From Chloroflexota bacterium (GTDB taxonomy: Bacteria > Chloroflexota > Dehalococcoidia > DSTF01 > RBG-16-68-14): a DNA stretch of 64,000 bases. Below are positions 17,990 to 26,210 of the stretch, in pieces. The position numbers and the translations under genes are program-made. Position 1 is the first letter of the stretch. Each line of letters begins with the position of its first letter. The notes under the pieces are model-generated. The model had not been told where the DNA came from, did not search any database, and saw only the letters and a program-made list of their open reading frames with translations. The stretch covers positions 186,001 to 250,000 of the forward strand of contig JAJCYW010000003.1 in NCBI GenBank assembly GCA_029262675.1, given 5' to 3'.

Positions 17990-18796
17990 CTATCTGCCTT
18001 TGAACTGCGGCTCGCGCTTGTCGAGAAACGCATTCGCCGCTTCTTGCAGGTCATCACTGTGCATCGTGGTCGCCTCAAGAAATGTAGAAACGTCGAGCGC
18101 TGTATTGATCTGGCCGCGCAAGATCTTGTTCATCGCGTACTTCGTCCAGCGGAGCGCCAGTGGCGGACCCGCCGCGAAGCGCGTCGCCCATTCCATCGCC
18201 GCCGGCAGGACCTGCTCGGTAGGGACGGCGCGATTGACCAGTCCGATCTCCACTGCTTGCTTACCGGTGACCCAGTCGCCGGTGAGCAGGTACTCTTTGG
18301 CACGCGCCCAGCCGATCAGCATCGGCCAGATAACGACACCGCCATCGCCGGCGACGAGGCCCATGCGGACATGGGTATCGCCGAGACGCGCCGTCTCCGA
18401 CGCGATGACGATGTCGCAGTAGAGGGCGAGGTTGGCGCCGAGGCCGGCGGCGTCTCCGTTCACCGCCGCAACGATAGGCTGTTCGACCTCAAGCATGTTG
18501 TAGAGCAGGGTGCGGACGGCCCGGAACGGTGTCGTCGGGCCTTTCGTGCGACGCTCAAAGGAGCCGTCGTCCATCGATGACGCGTCGCCGCCGGAGCAGA
18601 AGCCTTTGCCGGCACCGGTAAGCACGACAGCGCGGATATCTTCATCATCGCCAATCTCTCTGAAGACCCGCTCTAATTCGGTGTGCATGTCGTTGTTGAT
18701 CGCGTTCCGCTTCTCAGGGCGGTTCATCGTCACGACCGCAACGCCGTCGTTGTTGACCTCGATCAGCAGGTATTCGTAGTCTTGATAGTCCGGCAT
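17990..18796 (-). CDS. Enoyl-CoA hydratase/isomerase family protein
   Basis: First gene of the leftward catabolic operon, 268 residues. The crotonase fold is clear from FCSGGDASSMDDGSF and VNGDAAGLGANLALYCDIVIA. Neither hydratase glutamate is conserved: Asn occupies the first position (GLGANLA) and His the second (GDTHVRMGLVAGDGG). The second motif is common in an actinobacterial/Chloroflexota subgroup of unknown chemistry. The ATG at 18796 has AAGGAG 6 nt upstream; a frame starting at 18823 is less well supported. The predicted transcription start is about 45 bp upstream. Confidence 0.88.
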   Translation of the reverse strand: MPDYQDYEYLLIEVNNDGVAVVTMNRPEKRNAINNDMHTELERVFREIGDDEDIRAVVLTGAGKGFCSGGDASSMDDGSFERRTKGPTTPFRAVRTLLYNMLEVEQPIVAAVNGDAAGLGANLALYCDIVIASETARLGDTHVRMGLVAGDGGVVIWPMLIGWARAKEYLLTGDWVTGKQAVEIGLVNRAVPTEQVLPAAMEWATRFAAGPPLALRWTKYAMNKILRGQINTALDVSTFLEATTMHSDDLQEAANAFLDKREPQFKGR

Positions 18797-18846
18797 GCGC
18801 TTCTCCTTCGTCGATTCCCTCAATAAGGCAGAGGTTAGCGGTCACT

Positions 18847-18876
18847 AATATAATGCCCATTGGCATGCCCTGTCAA
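18847..18876 (-). promoter_or_regulatory. Sigma70-type promoter of the catabolic operon
   Basis: On the minus strand a perfect -35 TTGACA (18871-18876) is separated by 18 bp from TATATT (18847-18852). Transcription would begin near 18840 and read the twelve genes ending at 4589. The spacer contains an inverted repeat that is a likely repressor site. Confidence 0.7.
18853..18866. promoter_or_regulatory. Candidate TetR operator in the promoter spacer
   Basis: ATGCC-CATT-GGCAT is a perfect 5-bp inverted repeat lying exactly between the -35 and -10 of the leftward promoter; the overlapping GGCATGCC (18862-18869) is itself palindromic. A protein bound here would block RNA polymerase. The adjacent TetR gene is the obvious candidate regulator; this is inference from position and symmetry. 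Confidence 0.5.
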
Positions 18877-18900
18877 CCCTTTGAGAGGGGTTATGTCGTA

Positions 18901-18930
18901 TTGACAGTACGGGCCGGTTGGGGATATATT
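18901..18930 (+). promoter_or_regulatory. Sigma70-type promoter of the tetR-acyl-CoA dehydrogenase operon
   Basis: TTGACA at 18901-18906 and TATATT at 18925-18930 with an 18-bp spacer, 17 bp before the ATG at 18947. The expected transcript leader is very short. It mirrors the divergent promoter at 18847-18876, so one regulator could control both directions. Confidence 0.65.
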
Positions 18931-18946
18931 AGCGGGGGCTTATACT

Positions 18947-19624
18947 ATGGCCACTTCTTCCGCCGTTAGCATTCCTCGGAGGCGCTCCCGAGACCGTCGT
19001 CGCGCCATCCTCCAAGCGGCGGAGCGGCTCTTCGCCGAACACGGCTACGCGCGGACATCAATGAAGCGCTTGGCGCGGGCTGTCGGCGTGACGGACGCGG
19101 CGCTCTACAATCACTTCGGCTCCAAGCGAGAGATCCTCGAAGCCCTGTATGAGGAGCGGGGATTTTACCATGGCATCGGAGTCCTCGAGCATCTCACCAG
19201 TGGCCGGCCTCTGGAGCGCCAGCTCGTGCTGACCGCGCTGGCGAGCGCCGACCTGTGGGCGCAGAATTCGGATTTCCTGCGCATCGTGTTCAGCGAGGTC
19301 TTGGCCGGAGACCGCAGCGCTCGTGAGCTGCACGGGCGCATTATGGATCGGTGGCATGCCGGTATGCGCCGGCTGCTGAGCCTCTATGCCGCGCAAGGCA
19401 CCCTTGAAGTGGACGACGTCGAGCGGTCGTCTGGGGCTCTCGTTCGGCTTCTCCTGGGGACGATGGTGGAGAAGCTGCTTGCCGAGCCCGCAAGCGACGG
19501 GGCGCTGCCATTCTCGCATGCGGAATTTCGGCAGGAGCTTGCCGAAACAGTCGCGGCCTTCTCTCGTTCCCTCAGCCCTGCGTCGCCTGCTGGTACGCTG
19601 TCGGCGAGCCAGGAGGGATCATGA
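18947..19624 (+). CDS. TetR/AcrR-family transcriptional regulator
   Basis: Repressor of 225 residues. The N-terminal helix-turn-helix is RRAILQAAERLFAEHGYARTSMKRLARAVGVTDAALYNHF, recognisable in two halves at residues 22-61. The remaining C-terminal part is an all-alpha ligand/dimer domain that I cannot assign to a ligand class. It is divergent from the catabolic operon and shares an ATGA overlap with the acyl-CoA dehydrogenase gene behind it. It most likely senses a pathway acyl-CoA or substrate. Confidence 0.92.
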   Translation: MATSSAVSIPRRRSRDRRRAILQAAERLFAEHGYARTSMKRLARAVGVTDAALYNHFGSKREILEALYEERGFYHGIGVLEHLTSGRPLERQLVLTALASADLWAQNSDFLRIVFSEVLAGDRSARELHGRIMDRWHAGMRRLLSLYAAQGTLEVDDVERSSGALVRLLLGTMVEKLLAEPASDGALPFSHAEFRQELAETVAAFSRSLSPASPAGTLSASQEGS

Positions 19625-20787
19625 CCGGCCAGGCGACCAGCACGGACTACAGCGATGAGCAGCTTGCCATCCAACGCGTCGTACGAGAGTTCGGTCGCAA
19701 GGAAGTTGCTCCGGGCGCGGAGGAGCGCGACAGGACGCGGACGTTCGATTACGCCCTCTATCGCCAGCTAGGAGACCTGGGCCTGACGGGGATGATATTC
19801 CCTGAGGAGTATGGCGGCACCGACACCGATACGCTCACGTTCTGCCTGGCGATTCAAGAACTCAGCCGCGTGGATATGTCGCTCGCGATCACGATGTGGG
19901 TCGGCGTCATTGGCGCGCGATCGATTGTCACCGGCGGGACGGAAGAGCAGAAGGCGACCTGGCTGGATTCGTGGATCCTGCCGACGGTTCGCGGCGAGGC
20001 CCTGAGCGGCGGCGCTATCACCGAGCCTGATGCAGGCTCCGACACGGCTGCGCTCCGCACATCCGCCGTGCGGGACGGCGATGAGTGGGTGATTAACGGC
20101 GCGAAGATCTTCATCAGCAACGCCGGTCTGGATAACTGCCGGTTCGTCATGGTGCTCGTACGCAATCCTGAGGGCGGGTTTGAGCTCATCATGGTGCCAG
20201 AGGACGCCCCCGGTTATACGATGGGGCAACCCCTCCGTAAGATGGGGCTGCGCTCGTCTGACACCCGCGAGCTCTTCTTCGACGACTGTCGCGTTCCGGC
20301 AATGAACCGTCTTGGCGCATCAGGCGAAGGACGCCGATCGGTCGTAGGCTCGGGTTTCATGCTGACGCGCCTCTATCTTGCGTCGCAGGCGCTAGGGGTT
20401 GCGCAAGAATGCTTCGATCTCGCCCTCGGCCACGCGAAAGGGAGGTCGGCCTTCGGGCGGTCGATCTCGCGGTTTCAACATGTGCAGGCGATGCTGGTGG
20501 ATATGGCGCTGGAGATCGAGCTCGGCCGGCTCGTACGGGACCGCGCGTGCTGGCTCCACGATGCTGGCCAGCCGTACGCCAAAGAGGCCGCCATGACCAA
20601 GCTCTTTTGCACGGAGATGGGGAAACGCACGGCCGACCAGGCGATCCAGATCTTCGGTGGACTGGGCTATATGGATGAGACGCCGGTCTCTCGTTACTAC
20701 CGCGACATCCGAGCGGCAACAATCGCTGAGGGCACGAGCGAGATCCAGAAGCACATTATCGCGCGAGAGCTGGGCTGCTTCGACTGA
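19621..20787 (+). CDS. Acyl-CoA dehydrogenase
   Basis: Flavin-dependent acyl-CoA dehydrogenase of 388 residues. The substrate/FAD loop is ITEPDAGSDTAALRTSAV, the C-terminal signature GGLGYMDETPVSRYYRDIR, and the catalytic Glu is in TIAEGTSEIQKH. The start codon overlaps the tetR stop as ATGA, so it is translated with the regulator. It probably supplies a dehydrogenation step of the divergent pathway with a specificity different from the enzyme at 9433-10578. Confidence 0.94.
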   Translation: MTGQATSTDYSDEQLAIQRVVREFGRKEVAPGAEERDRTRTFDYALYRQLGDLGLTGMIFPEEYGGTDTDTLTFCLAIQELSRVDMSLAITMWVGVIGARSIVTGGTEEQKATWLDSWILPTVRGEALSGGAITEPDAGSDTAALRTSAVRDGDEWVINGAKIFISNAGLDNCRFVMVLVRNPEGGFELIMVPEDAPGYTMGQPLRKMGLRSSDTRELFFDDCRVPAMNRLGASGEGRRSVVGSGFMLTRLYLASQALGVAQECFDLALGHAKGRSAFGRSISRFQHVQAMLVDMALEIELGRLVRDRACWLHDAGQPYAKEAAMTKLFCTEMGKRTADQAIQIFGGLGYMDETPVSRYYRDIRAATIAEGTSEIQKHIIARELGCFD

Positions 20788-20876
20788 CGGATAGCGGTGT
20801 TCGGCGGGCACTCGGTCCCAGTAAGACGTCAATAACCATTTCGGGCAGGGCTGATTGTCGTGTCCCGGCTGCCGCC

Positions 20877-20905
20877 TTGACAGTCTAGCTGCATGCACCT
20901 ACGAT
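20877..20905 (+). promoter_or_regulatory. Sigma70-type promoter of the beta-propeller lipoprotein gene
   Basis: TTGACA at 20877-20882, a 17-bp spacer and TACGAT at 20900-20905. The predicted start near 20912 gives a leader of about 27 nt before the GTG at 20939. Confidence 0.6.
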
Positions 20906-20938
20906 CTTATCGATTCTCAGTAGAAGAAGGGGCGTGTC

Positions 20939-22249
20939 GTGCGAAGCTCCCTACTGGCAACAGCCATCCTGGCAGCGATCTGGGCGATCGCTATTTCGTG
21001 CAGTAGCGGAGGCGGGTCGTCGGACGCGATAAGCTCCACGACAACTCCAGAGGCCACTCTCTCAGACTTGCCAACCAGCACGCCTTCGGGCGCTGTAATC
21101 GACGCCCCATGCTTCGAAGCCGGATTGAGTGCAGATGCGCTTGAAGCGTTGCCGGGCCTCGCTGACGCGCCGGGGCGGATCGTATTCATATGCGAGGGCC
21201 AAGTTTGGACGATGCGCGCGGACGGCAAGGCTCACTCTAGGGTGACTGAACCGACTGAGATCGATTACGGGCAAGTCACTCTCTTTCGCGTTCCGGAGGA
21301 TCAGCCGCCCACGGAGCAGGAAATATTCGACTTGGACCAAAGGATGAACAGCTCGCCGACCTGGAGTCCAACCGGCGAGATCATCTTCGCTTCTATCCGC
21401 GACACGCTCGCTCTGAGCGCGGCAGCCGTCCAAGATCAAAGACGGCCTTTCGTAAATGCGAACGAACTTTATGCTATCGAGCCAGACGGCTCTGGATTAA
21501 GACGCATTACCGAGTACAACATTGCGCCTGGCAGCTTCAACGAAACCGGTCCGCCGCGGCCATTCGAGCCGGCGGAGTGTGAGAGTCCTGATTTCTGTTT
21601 TGCCGGACTCGTAATCACGGCACCGCTAACTGTTTCCCCTGACGGAGCACAGATCGCGGTCACAGTATCGGAGATTCGTTTCTCAGAGTGCTGCGGTTTC
21701 ACCGCGCTGCTCGATAAAGCGACCGGTGAGCTCGCCGAACTCAGGATTGGAACGGGCGAACCGGAGGGCGGATATGCTTACGGCTTTGCGTGGGCACCGG
21801 ACGGTGCTGAAGGCGTGACGTACTTGTGGCGGGGCAACCCACTCGGAGACCCGTATGTCGAGGAGCTAGCGGTCCGGGAGCTCTCCAGCGGCTTAGAAAC
21901 ACTCCTTGTCCGCGCAGGCGACGATGATCCGCTGACCGGCTTGGGCCCTCCAGCTTGGTCGCCGACGGACGATCGTATCGCGTTCTGCGCGCGGAGCGCG
22001 TCGACGTTCGCGGCGCCGTACACCATCTACATCACAGCCGTCGAGGGCGGCGAATCTGAGCCGTTGTTGGCCCTGCAGCCAACAGGCATCCCAAACGCGA
22101 AGGGGCGTTGTGAACCCGACTGGTCGCCCGATGGGCGGTTTATCGTCGTTTCCGATGGCGCGGGCGGTATCCTTGTCATTGATGCCGTGACTGGTGCCTC
22201 TGCGGTCGTCGCCCGCGGCACGCAGCCTGCCTGGGGGCCCGAAGACTAG
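20939..22249 (+). CDS. Lipoprotein with TolB/WD40-like beta-propeller repeats
   Basis: Predicted surface lipoprotein of 436 residues. A hydrophobic signal ends in AIAISCSSGGG, where Cys would be lipidated, followed by a Ser/Thr/Pro linker. Repeated blades are seen as SPTWSPTGEIIFAS, LTVSPDGAQIAV, AFAWAPDG-like (YGFAWAPDGAEG), PPAWSPTDDRIAFC, EPDWSPDGRFIVV and QPAWGPED, the PDG/WSP motif of TolB-type propellers. There is no recognisable enzymatic motif, so a binding or sensing role is likely. The GTG start follows AAGGGG. The gene stands alone with its own promoter. Base composition is slightly lower in GC than the neighbours. Confidence 0.82.
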   Translation: MRSSLLATAILAAIWAIAISCSSGGGSSDAISSTTTPEATLSDLPTSTPSGAVIDAPCFEAGLSADALEALPGLADAPGRIVFICEGQVWTMRADGKAHSRVTEPTEIDYGQVTLFRVPEDQPPTEQEIFDLDQRMNSSPTWSPTGEIIFASIRDTLALSAAAVQDQRRPFVNANELYAIEPDGSGLRRITEYNIAPGSFNETGPPRPFEPAECESPDFCFAGLVITAPLTVSPDGAQIAVTVSEIRFSECCGFTALLDKATGELAELRIGTGEPEGGYAYGFAWAPDGAEGVTYLWRGNPLGDPYVEELAVRELSSGLETLLVRAGDDDPLTGLGPPAWSPTDDRIAFCARSASTFAAPYTIYITAVEGGESEPLLALQPTGIPNAKGRCEPDWSPDGRFIVVSDGAGGILVIDAVTGASAVVARGTQPAWGPED

Positions 22250-22370
22250 CCTATTGGCTCGAGATCGACATCGCGGGTATGCCATTCGCCGCTTCTCGTG
22301 GCCTACTGCATCACCACGTACTGGCTGTTTGGCGCACTTGTTGTAGTCGCCATAACGTACCCGCGGTAGC

Positions 22371-22399
22371 TTGACCCAAAGTCATCCTAGGCGTAGCCT
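22371..22399 (+). promoter_or_regulatory. Weak candidate promoter for livK-like gene
   Basis: TTGACC (22371-22376), 17-bp spacer, TAGCCT (22394-22399). The -35 is good but the -10 matches only three of six positions. The rest of the 205-bp gap (22250-22454) shows no gene. Confidence 0.3.
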
Positions 22400-22454
22400 T
22401 TTGGCAGTCCTGGTAGCATGTGTGCCCGGACGTAAGCATGAAGGGAGAACCGTA

Positions 22455-23876
22455 ATGAAGGGAGTCTTCTCGCGCCACCGGTGGTTGTTTTTGGTGGTTG
22501 CAGGACTAGCGGCGTTGTTGGTGCTGGCCGCCTGCAGCGACGACGACGAAGACGGGGACGCGACGCCGACGAGCGAACCAGTGCCCACCGACGTTGTTGT
22601 CGAGGCGCCGTGTGAAGGAGGCGCAGGCGTATCGGGCTTCGGCAGCGGCAGCGGCGTTTCGGCGTCATTGCAGGACGGCGATGACCTCATCATCGGGGTG
22701 CTGGTACCCAGCACGGGCCCGCTGTCCACATTTGGTCCGGACTACATCAACGCCGCGAACCTGGCGGCGAAGTGCATCAACGACGCGGGTGGCGTGAACG
22801 GCGGGCAGGTCGTCATCGTTACCGGTGACACGGGAACCGCGCCGGAGCAGGGCGTCTCTGAGGCGCAGCGATTGGTTGACATCGAAGGCGTCGTCGGCAT
22901 CCTCGGCGCGGCATCCAGCAGCGTATCGCTGGCGGTTGCCGAGACCGTGACGATTCCGGCGGGCGTGATCCAGATCTCGCCGGCCTCGACATCGCCGGCG
23001 CTGACTGACGTGGTTGACAACGACTTCCTGTTCCGCACGCCGATTTCGGACGCGGCGCAGGGCGTAGTGCTGGCACAGCTCGTTTCGGAGGACCTGGGGC
23101 TGACGAGCGTCTGCTACATGTACGTGAACAACGCATACGGCCAGGGACTTGGCGACCAGTTCGCGGAATCGTTCGCCGCGCTGGGCGGCACGGTTACGGC
23201 CGGCGTACCGCACGACGACGCAGAGTTGATCAGCTACAGTTCGGAGTTGACGCAGTGCACGAGCGGCGACCCGGAGGCTCTGGTCGCCATCAGCTACCCG
23301 ACGGGGCAGGCGATGGTCTACCTGCGCGAGGCGCTGGAAGGCGACGTAATCGACAACTTCGTATTCGTGGACGGCACGAAGGAAGACGATATCTTTGCAA
23401 CGTTGGGCTGGGACCTGTTCGATGGCATGCTCGGCACGTCGCCGGGTGCGTTGGAGAGCGGCTTTGGTGATGCGTTCGATGAGGCATTCATCGCCGAGTT
23501 CGGCTCGATCTACCAGACGCCATTTGTGCGTGAGTCCTACGACGCTGTCATCGCGATGGCGCTGGGCGCGCAGCAGGCCGGAACCAACACCGACGCGACG
23601 GCCATTCGCGACAGCCTGCGGGATTCCGCCAACGCGCCGGGTACGGTCTACGGCCCGGGCGAGGACGACATCGCTGCGGCGCTGGCGGCCATCGCCGCCG
23701 GCGATGACATCGACTACCAGGGGGCTTCTGGTTCGGTCGACTTCGACGATGCCGGTGACATCGCATTTGGCGCGATTGAGGTATGGCAGGTAAACGCGGC
23801 GGGCGAATCGCTCGACACGATCCGGCGAGTTTCAGTCGATCTCGTGACGGGAGAGATCCTCGACCTAGAAGACTGA
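22455..23876 (+). CDS. Branched-chain amino acid/amide-type ABC transporter substrate-binding lipoprotein (LivK-like)
   Basis: Type I periplasmic-binding-fold lipoprotein of 473 residues. The signal peptide ends at LVLAACSDDDED (lipobox LAAC), followed by an acidic/Thr-Pro linker. The fold starts at DLIIGVLVPSTGPLSTFGPDY, and GGVNGGQVVIVTGDTGTAPEQG is the classic LivK region. I choose the ATG at 22455 (AAGGGAG 7 nt upstream) over an upstream in-frame start whose first codon coincides with the possible -35. It converges on the transporter operon livM-livH-livF-livG and most likely delivers its ligand to it. Amino acids, amides, urea or aromatic acids are all possible ligands. Confidence 0.9.
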   Translation: MKGVFSRHRWLFLVVAGLAALLVLAACSDDDEDGDATPTSEPVPTDVVVEAPCEGGAGVSGFGSGSGVSASLQDGDDLIIGVLVPSTGPLSTFGPDYINAANLAAKCINDAGGVNGGQVVIVTGDTGTAPEQGVSEAQRLVDIEGVVGILGAASSSVSLAVAETVTIPAGVIQISPASTSPALTDVVDNDFLFRTPISDAAQGVVLAQLVSEDLGLTSVCYMYVNNAYGQGLGDQFAESFAALGGTVTAGVPHDDAELISYSSELTQCTSGDPEALVAISYPTGQAMVYLREALEGDVIDNFVFVDGTKEDDIFATLGWDLFDGMLGTSPGALESGFGDAFDEAFIAEFGSIYQTPFVRESYDAVIAMALGAQQAGTNTDATAIRDSLRDSANAPGTVYGPGEDDIAAALAAIAAGDDIDYQGASGSVDFDDAGDIAFGAIEVWQVNAAGESLDTIRRVSVDLVTGEILDLED

Positions 23877-23897
23877 GCTAGCGACCAAAGGATAGTC

Positions 23898-23930
23898 AGA
23901 GAGGCCTCCGCCGTAGGCGGGGGCCTCTCT
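23898..23930. terminator. Bidirectional hairpin terminator between livK-like gene and livM
   Basis: AGAGAGGCCTCCGCC pairs with GGCGGGGGCCTCTCT around a GTA loop, an almost perfect 15-bp stem, 22 bp after the livK-like stop and 34 bp from the livM stop. No long U-run follows on either side, but position and symmetry fit a shared terminator for the convergent genes. Confidence 0.75.
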
Positions 23931-23963
23931 CGTTGCCATGCGGGGCCGCTGACATGCGCGGAG

Positions 23964-25118
23964 TCACGTTTCTGCTTCTGCAGTCGCGTCGTCGGCGGGT
24001 CTCGGGCCCCGACGCATCCTGTGATCGAGCCAGATCGATACGCGTCGCTCTTCGGGGAATAGGCCTTGCGGGCGCAGGAGCAGCACGATGACGATCAGCG
24101 AGCCGACGACGAAGTCGCGGATGTAGAAGATGCGGCTCTGGAGCACATCCGGCAGGTCGTAGCCGTTGATCTGGAGCGTAGTGGTCCAGAATCCCCAGAC
24201 GACGTAGGCGCCTGCGATTGCGCCCCAGTTGTTGCCGCTGCCGCCGACCATCAGCATCGCCCAGATCATGAATGTGGCGAAGAAGTGGTCGAATGTCGTC
24301 GGGCCGACGGCGCCGCGGTTGAACGCAAAGAAGGCGCCGCCCATACCCATGATTACGGCGCCGATGACGAACCCCTGCATCTTGAACGAGAACACGTTCT
24401 TACCGCTCGCGGCCGCGGCCACTTCGTCCTCCTTCAATGCCCGCAGCACGCGTCCCCAGGGCGAGCGAATACCGCGTTCGACGATGAGGAAGACGATCAT
24501 GACGAGTACGGCCATCACGGCAAGATCGACGAAGCGTTCGGTGTCTGAGGAAAAGTAGCCGCTGAGCGGCTTGGGGATGCCGACCAGGCTGCGGCTGCCG
24601 TTGACCAGGCCGTCCTCCTGGATCACGATCCGGCGCAGCAGCTCGGCGACACCGATCGTCGTGATCGCCAGGTAGTCTTCGCGCAGGCGGAGCGTCGGCA
24701 GCGACAGCGCGAGCGCGAGCAGGCCGGAGACGGCGCCGGCGGCCAGCGCGGCGATGACGAAGGGCAGCCACTGTTCGCTGTCAAGGATGGGCGGCGAGAG
24801 CGCTTCGCCGAAGCCGCCGACGTAGCGCAGTGACGACCCCTCTTCCGGAGGGCCTTTGACGAAGATCGCGGCGGTATATGCGCCGACCATGAAGAACGCG
24901 GCGACGCCGAAATTGAAGACGCCGGTGTAGCCCCATTGGACGTTCAGCGCCAGCGCCAGGATTGCGAAAATGGCAACGGTCGTGAGAAACGCAGCCAGGA
25001 ACGGGATGACGCCCCTGTCCAGGCTGATGACCCAGCCGGAGCGTTCCATCGGGATCAGGATGACGAATGCTGTGACAACAACGAGCGTGAGCGGCGTGAT
25101 CAGCTTGCCGGCGCGCAT
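23964..25118 (-). CDS. livM: Branched-chain-type ABC transporter permease LivM
   Basis: Inner-membrane permease of 384 residues with about ten hydrophobic segments. ALALNVQWGYTGVFNFG and the EAA-type loop GRVLRALKEDEVAAAASGKNV are LivM landmarks; the C-terminus ends LLLRPQGLFPEERR. The true ATG is at 25118, inside the livH stop region (TGATG), so the two permeases are translationally coupled. The open frame continues 332 codons further upstream, but that part is only the livH shadow. Confidence 0.93.
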   Translation of the reverse strand: MRAGKLITPLTLVVVTAFVILIPMERSGWVISLDRGVIPFLAAFLTTVAIFAILALALNVQWGYTGVFNFGVAAFFMVGAYTAAIFVKGPPEEGSSLRYVGGFGEALSPPILDSEQWLPFVIAALAAGAVSGLLALALSLPTLRLREDYLAITTIGVAELLRRIVIQEDGLVNGSRSLVGIPKPLSGYFSSDTERFVDLAVMAVLVMIVFLIVERGIRSPWGRVLRALKEDEVAAAASGKNVFSFKMQGFVIGAVIMGMGGAFFAFNRGAVGPTTFDHFFATFMIWAMLMVGGSGNNWGAIAGAYVVWGFWTTTLQINGYDLPDVLQSRIFYIRDFVVGSLIVIVLLLRPQGLFPEERRVSIWLDHRMRRGPRPADDATAEAET

Positions 25119-26206
25119 CAGTTGGTGCTCCCAAAGAGGCCGCGCGGCCGCAGCAAGAGGATCAGAACCAGGATCATGAAGGCGACGGCTGGCTTGTAAC
25201 CGGCGGAGATGAACTCGATAGAGACCTCCTGCGTGACGCCGACGACCATCGCACCGATGAACGCGCCGTGCGGCTTGCCGAGCCCGCCGAGGATCGCCGC
25301 GGCGAAGAGCGGCAGGATCAGGCCGAAGCCGAGGTCCGGCTTGAGCGACGCCTGCACCGCCAGCAGTGCGCCGGCGACCGCCATCAGCGCGCCGCCGATC
25401 GCCCAAGTCCAGACGATGATGCGGTCGGTATTGATGCCGCTGACGAGTGCTAGGTCCGCGTTGTCTGCCATCGCGCGCATGGCCTTGCCCAGCTTCATGT
25501 GGAAGAGCAGGACGTAGAGCGCTACGGCGAGGCCGAACGCGACGAAGAAGATGAAGATCTGGTCGGTCTTGAGCACGACGTCGAACGGATAGTGCTTGGC
25601 GTAGTGAATGCCGGAGACGTAGCGGCGCGGATCCGGCCCCCAAATGATGAGCATCAGCGCCCGCGTCGAAAACGCGATACCAAGCGATGCGATGGCGAAG
25701 ATGACGATCCCGCTCTTGCGCTGCCGCAATCTGCGGTAGACGACGCGGTCCAGCGCAATCGATATCAGCGCCATCGCCAAGCCGGCCAGCGCGATCGCGA
25801 TCAGCAGGCCGTAGCCGAAGCTGAGGTCGCCGATCCCGGTCGTCGCGCCCGGGAACTGCTCGAGGCTGATGCCGATATCGGTGTCGATGTTCGCCTGGCG
25901 GCCGACGACGGTGCCGGTGAGCAGGATGTAGGCGATATAGCTGCCCAGCATCATCGTATCGCCGTGAGCGAAGTTGCCGAATTTGAGGATGCCATAGACC
26001 AGCGTCAGGCCCATCGCGCCCAGCGCCAGGATGCTGCCGACGATGATGCCGACGACGAAGAGTTGCGTCTGGAACACGGCGGCCCAGACGAAGAGCGCGA
26101 TGATGAGGGCCCACAGCCCGATCGCGCCGGGGCGGTCGCCGAGAGCGCGATAGCGGTCGCGCAGTTCGCTGAAGGAGTCGGCGTAGCGGGCGGGAATAAT
26201 CGACAT
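25118..26206 (-). CDS. livH: Branched-chain-type ABC transporter permease LivH
   Basis: Permease partner of LivM, 362 residues. GSILALGAMGLTLVYGILKFGNFAHGD is a strong LivH signature (recognisable from residue 57), the coupling loop is LGKAMRAMADNADLALVSGIN, and the C-terminus is LLLRPRGLFGSTN. Next to typical LivH it carries an extra N-terminal stretch of about 40 residues before the first membrane span. The ATG at 26206 is 4 bp after the livF stop. It transports the ligand captured by the LivK-like lipoprotein. Confidence 0.93.
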   Translation of the reverse strand: MSIIPARYADSFSELRDRYRALGDRPGAIGLWALIIALFVWAAVFQTQLFVVGIIVGSILALGAMGLTLVYGILKFGNFAHGDTMMLGSYIAYILLTGTVVGRQANIDTDIGISLEQFPGATTGIGDLSFGYGLLIAIALAGLAMALISIALDRVVYRRLRQRKSGIVIFAIASLGIAFSTRALMLIIWGPDPRRYVSGIHYAKHYPFDVVLKTDQIFIFFVAFGLAVALYVLLFHMKLGKAMRAMADNADLALVSGINTDRIIVWTWAIGGALMAVAGALLAVQASLKPDLGFGLILPLFAAAILGGLGKPHGAFIGAMVVGVTQEVSIEFISAGYKPAVAFMILVLILLLRPRGLFGSTN

Positions 26207-26210
26207 GCCG

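Noticed and set aside
23964..26114. Apparent 716-residue protein covering livM and most of livH
   Set aside because: The first 332 codons are the out-of-frame shadow of livH. The real livM starts at 25118 inside the livH stop region.
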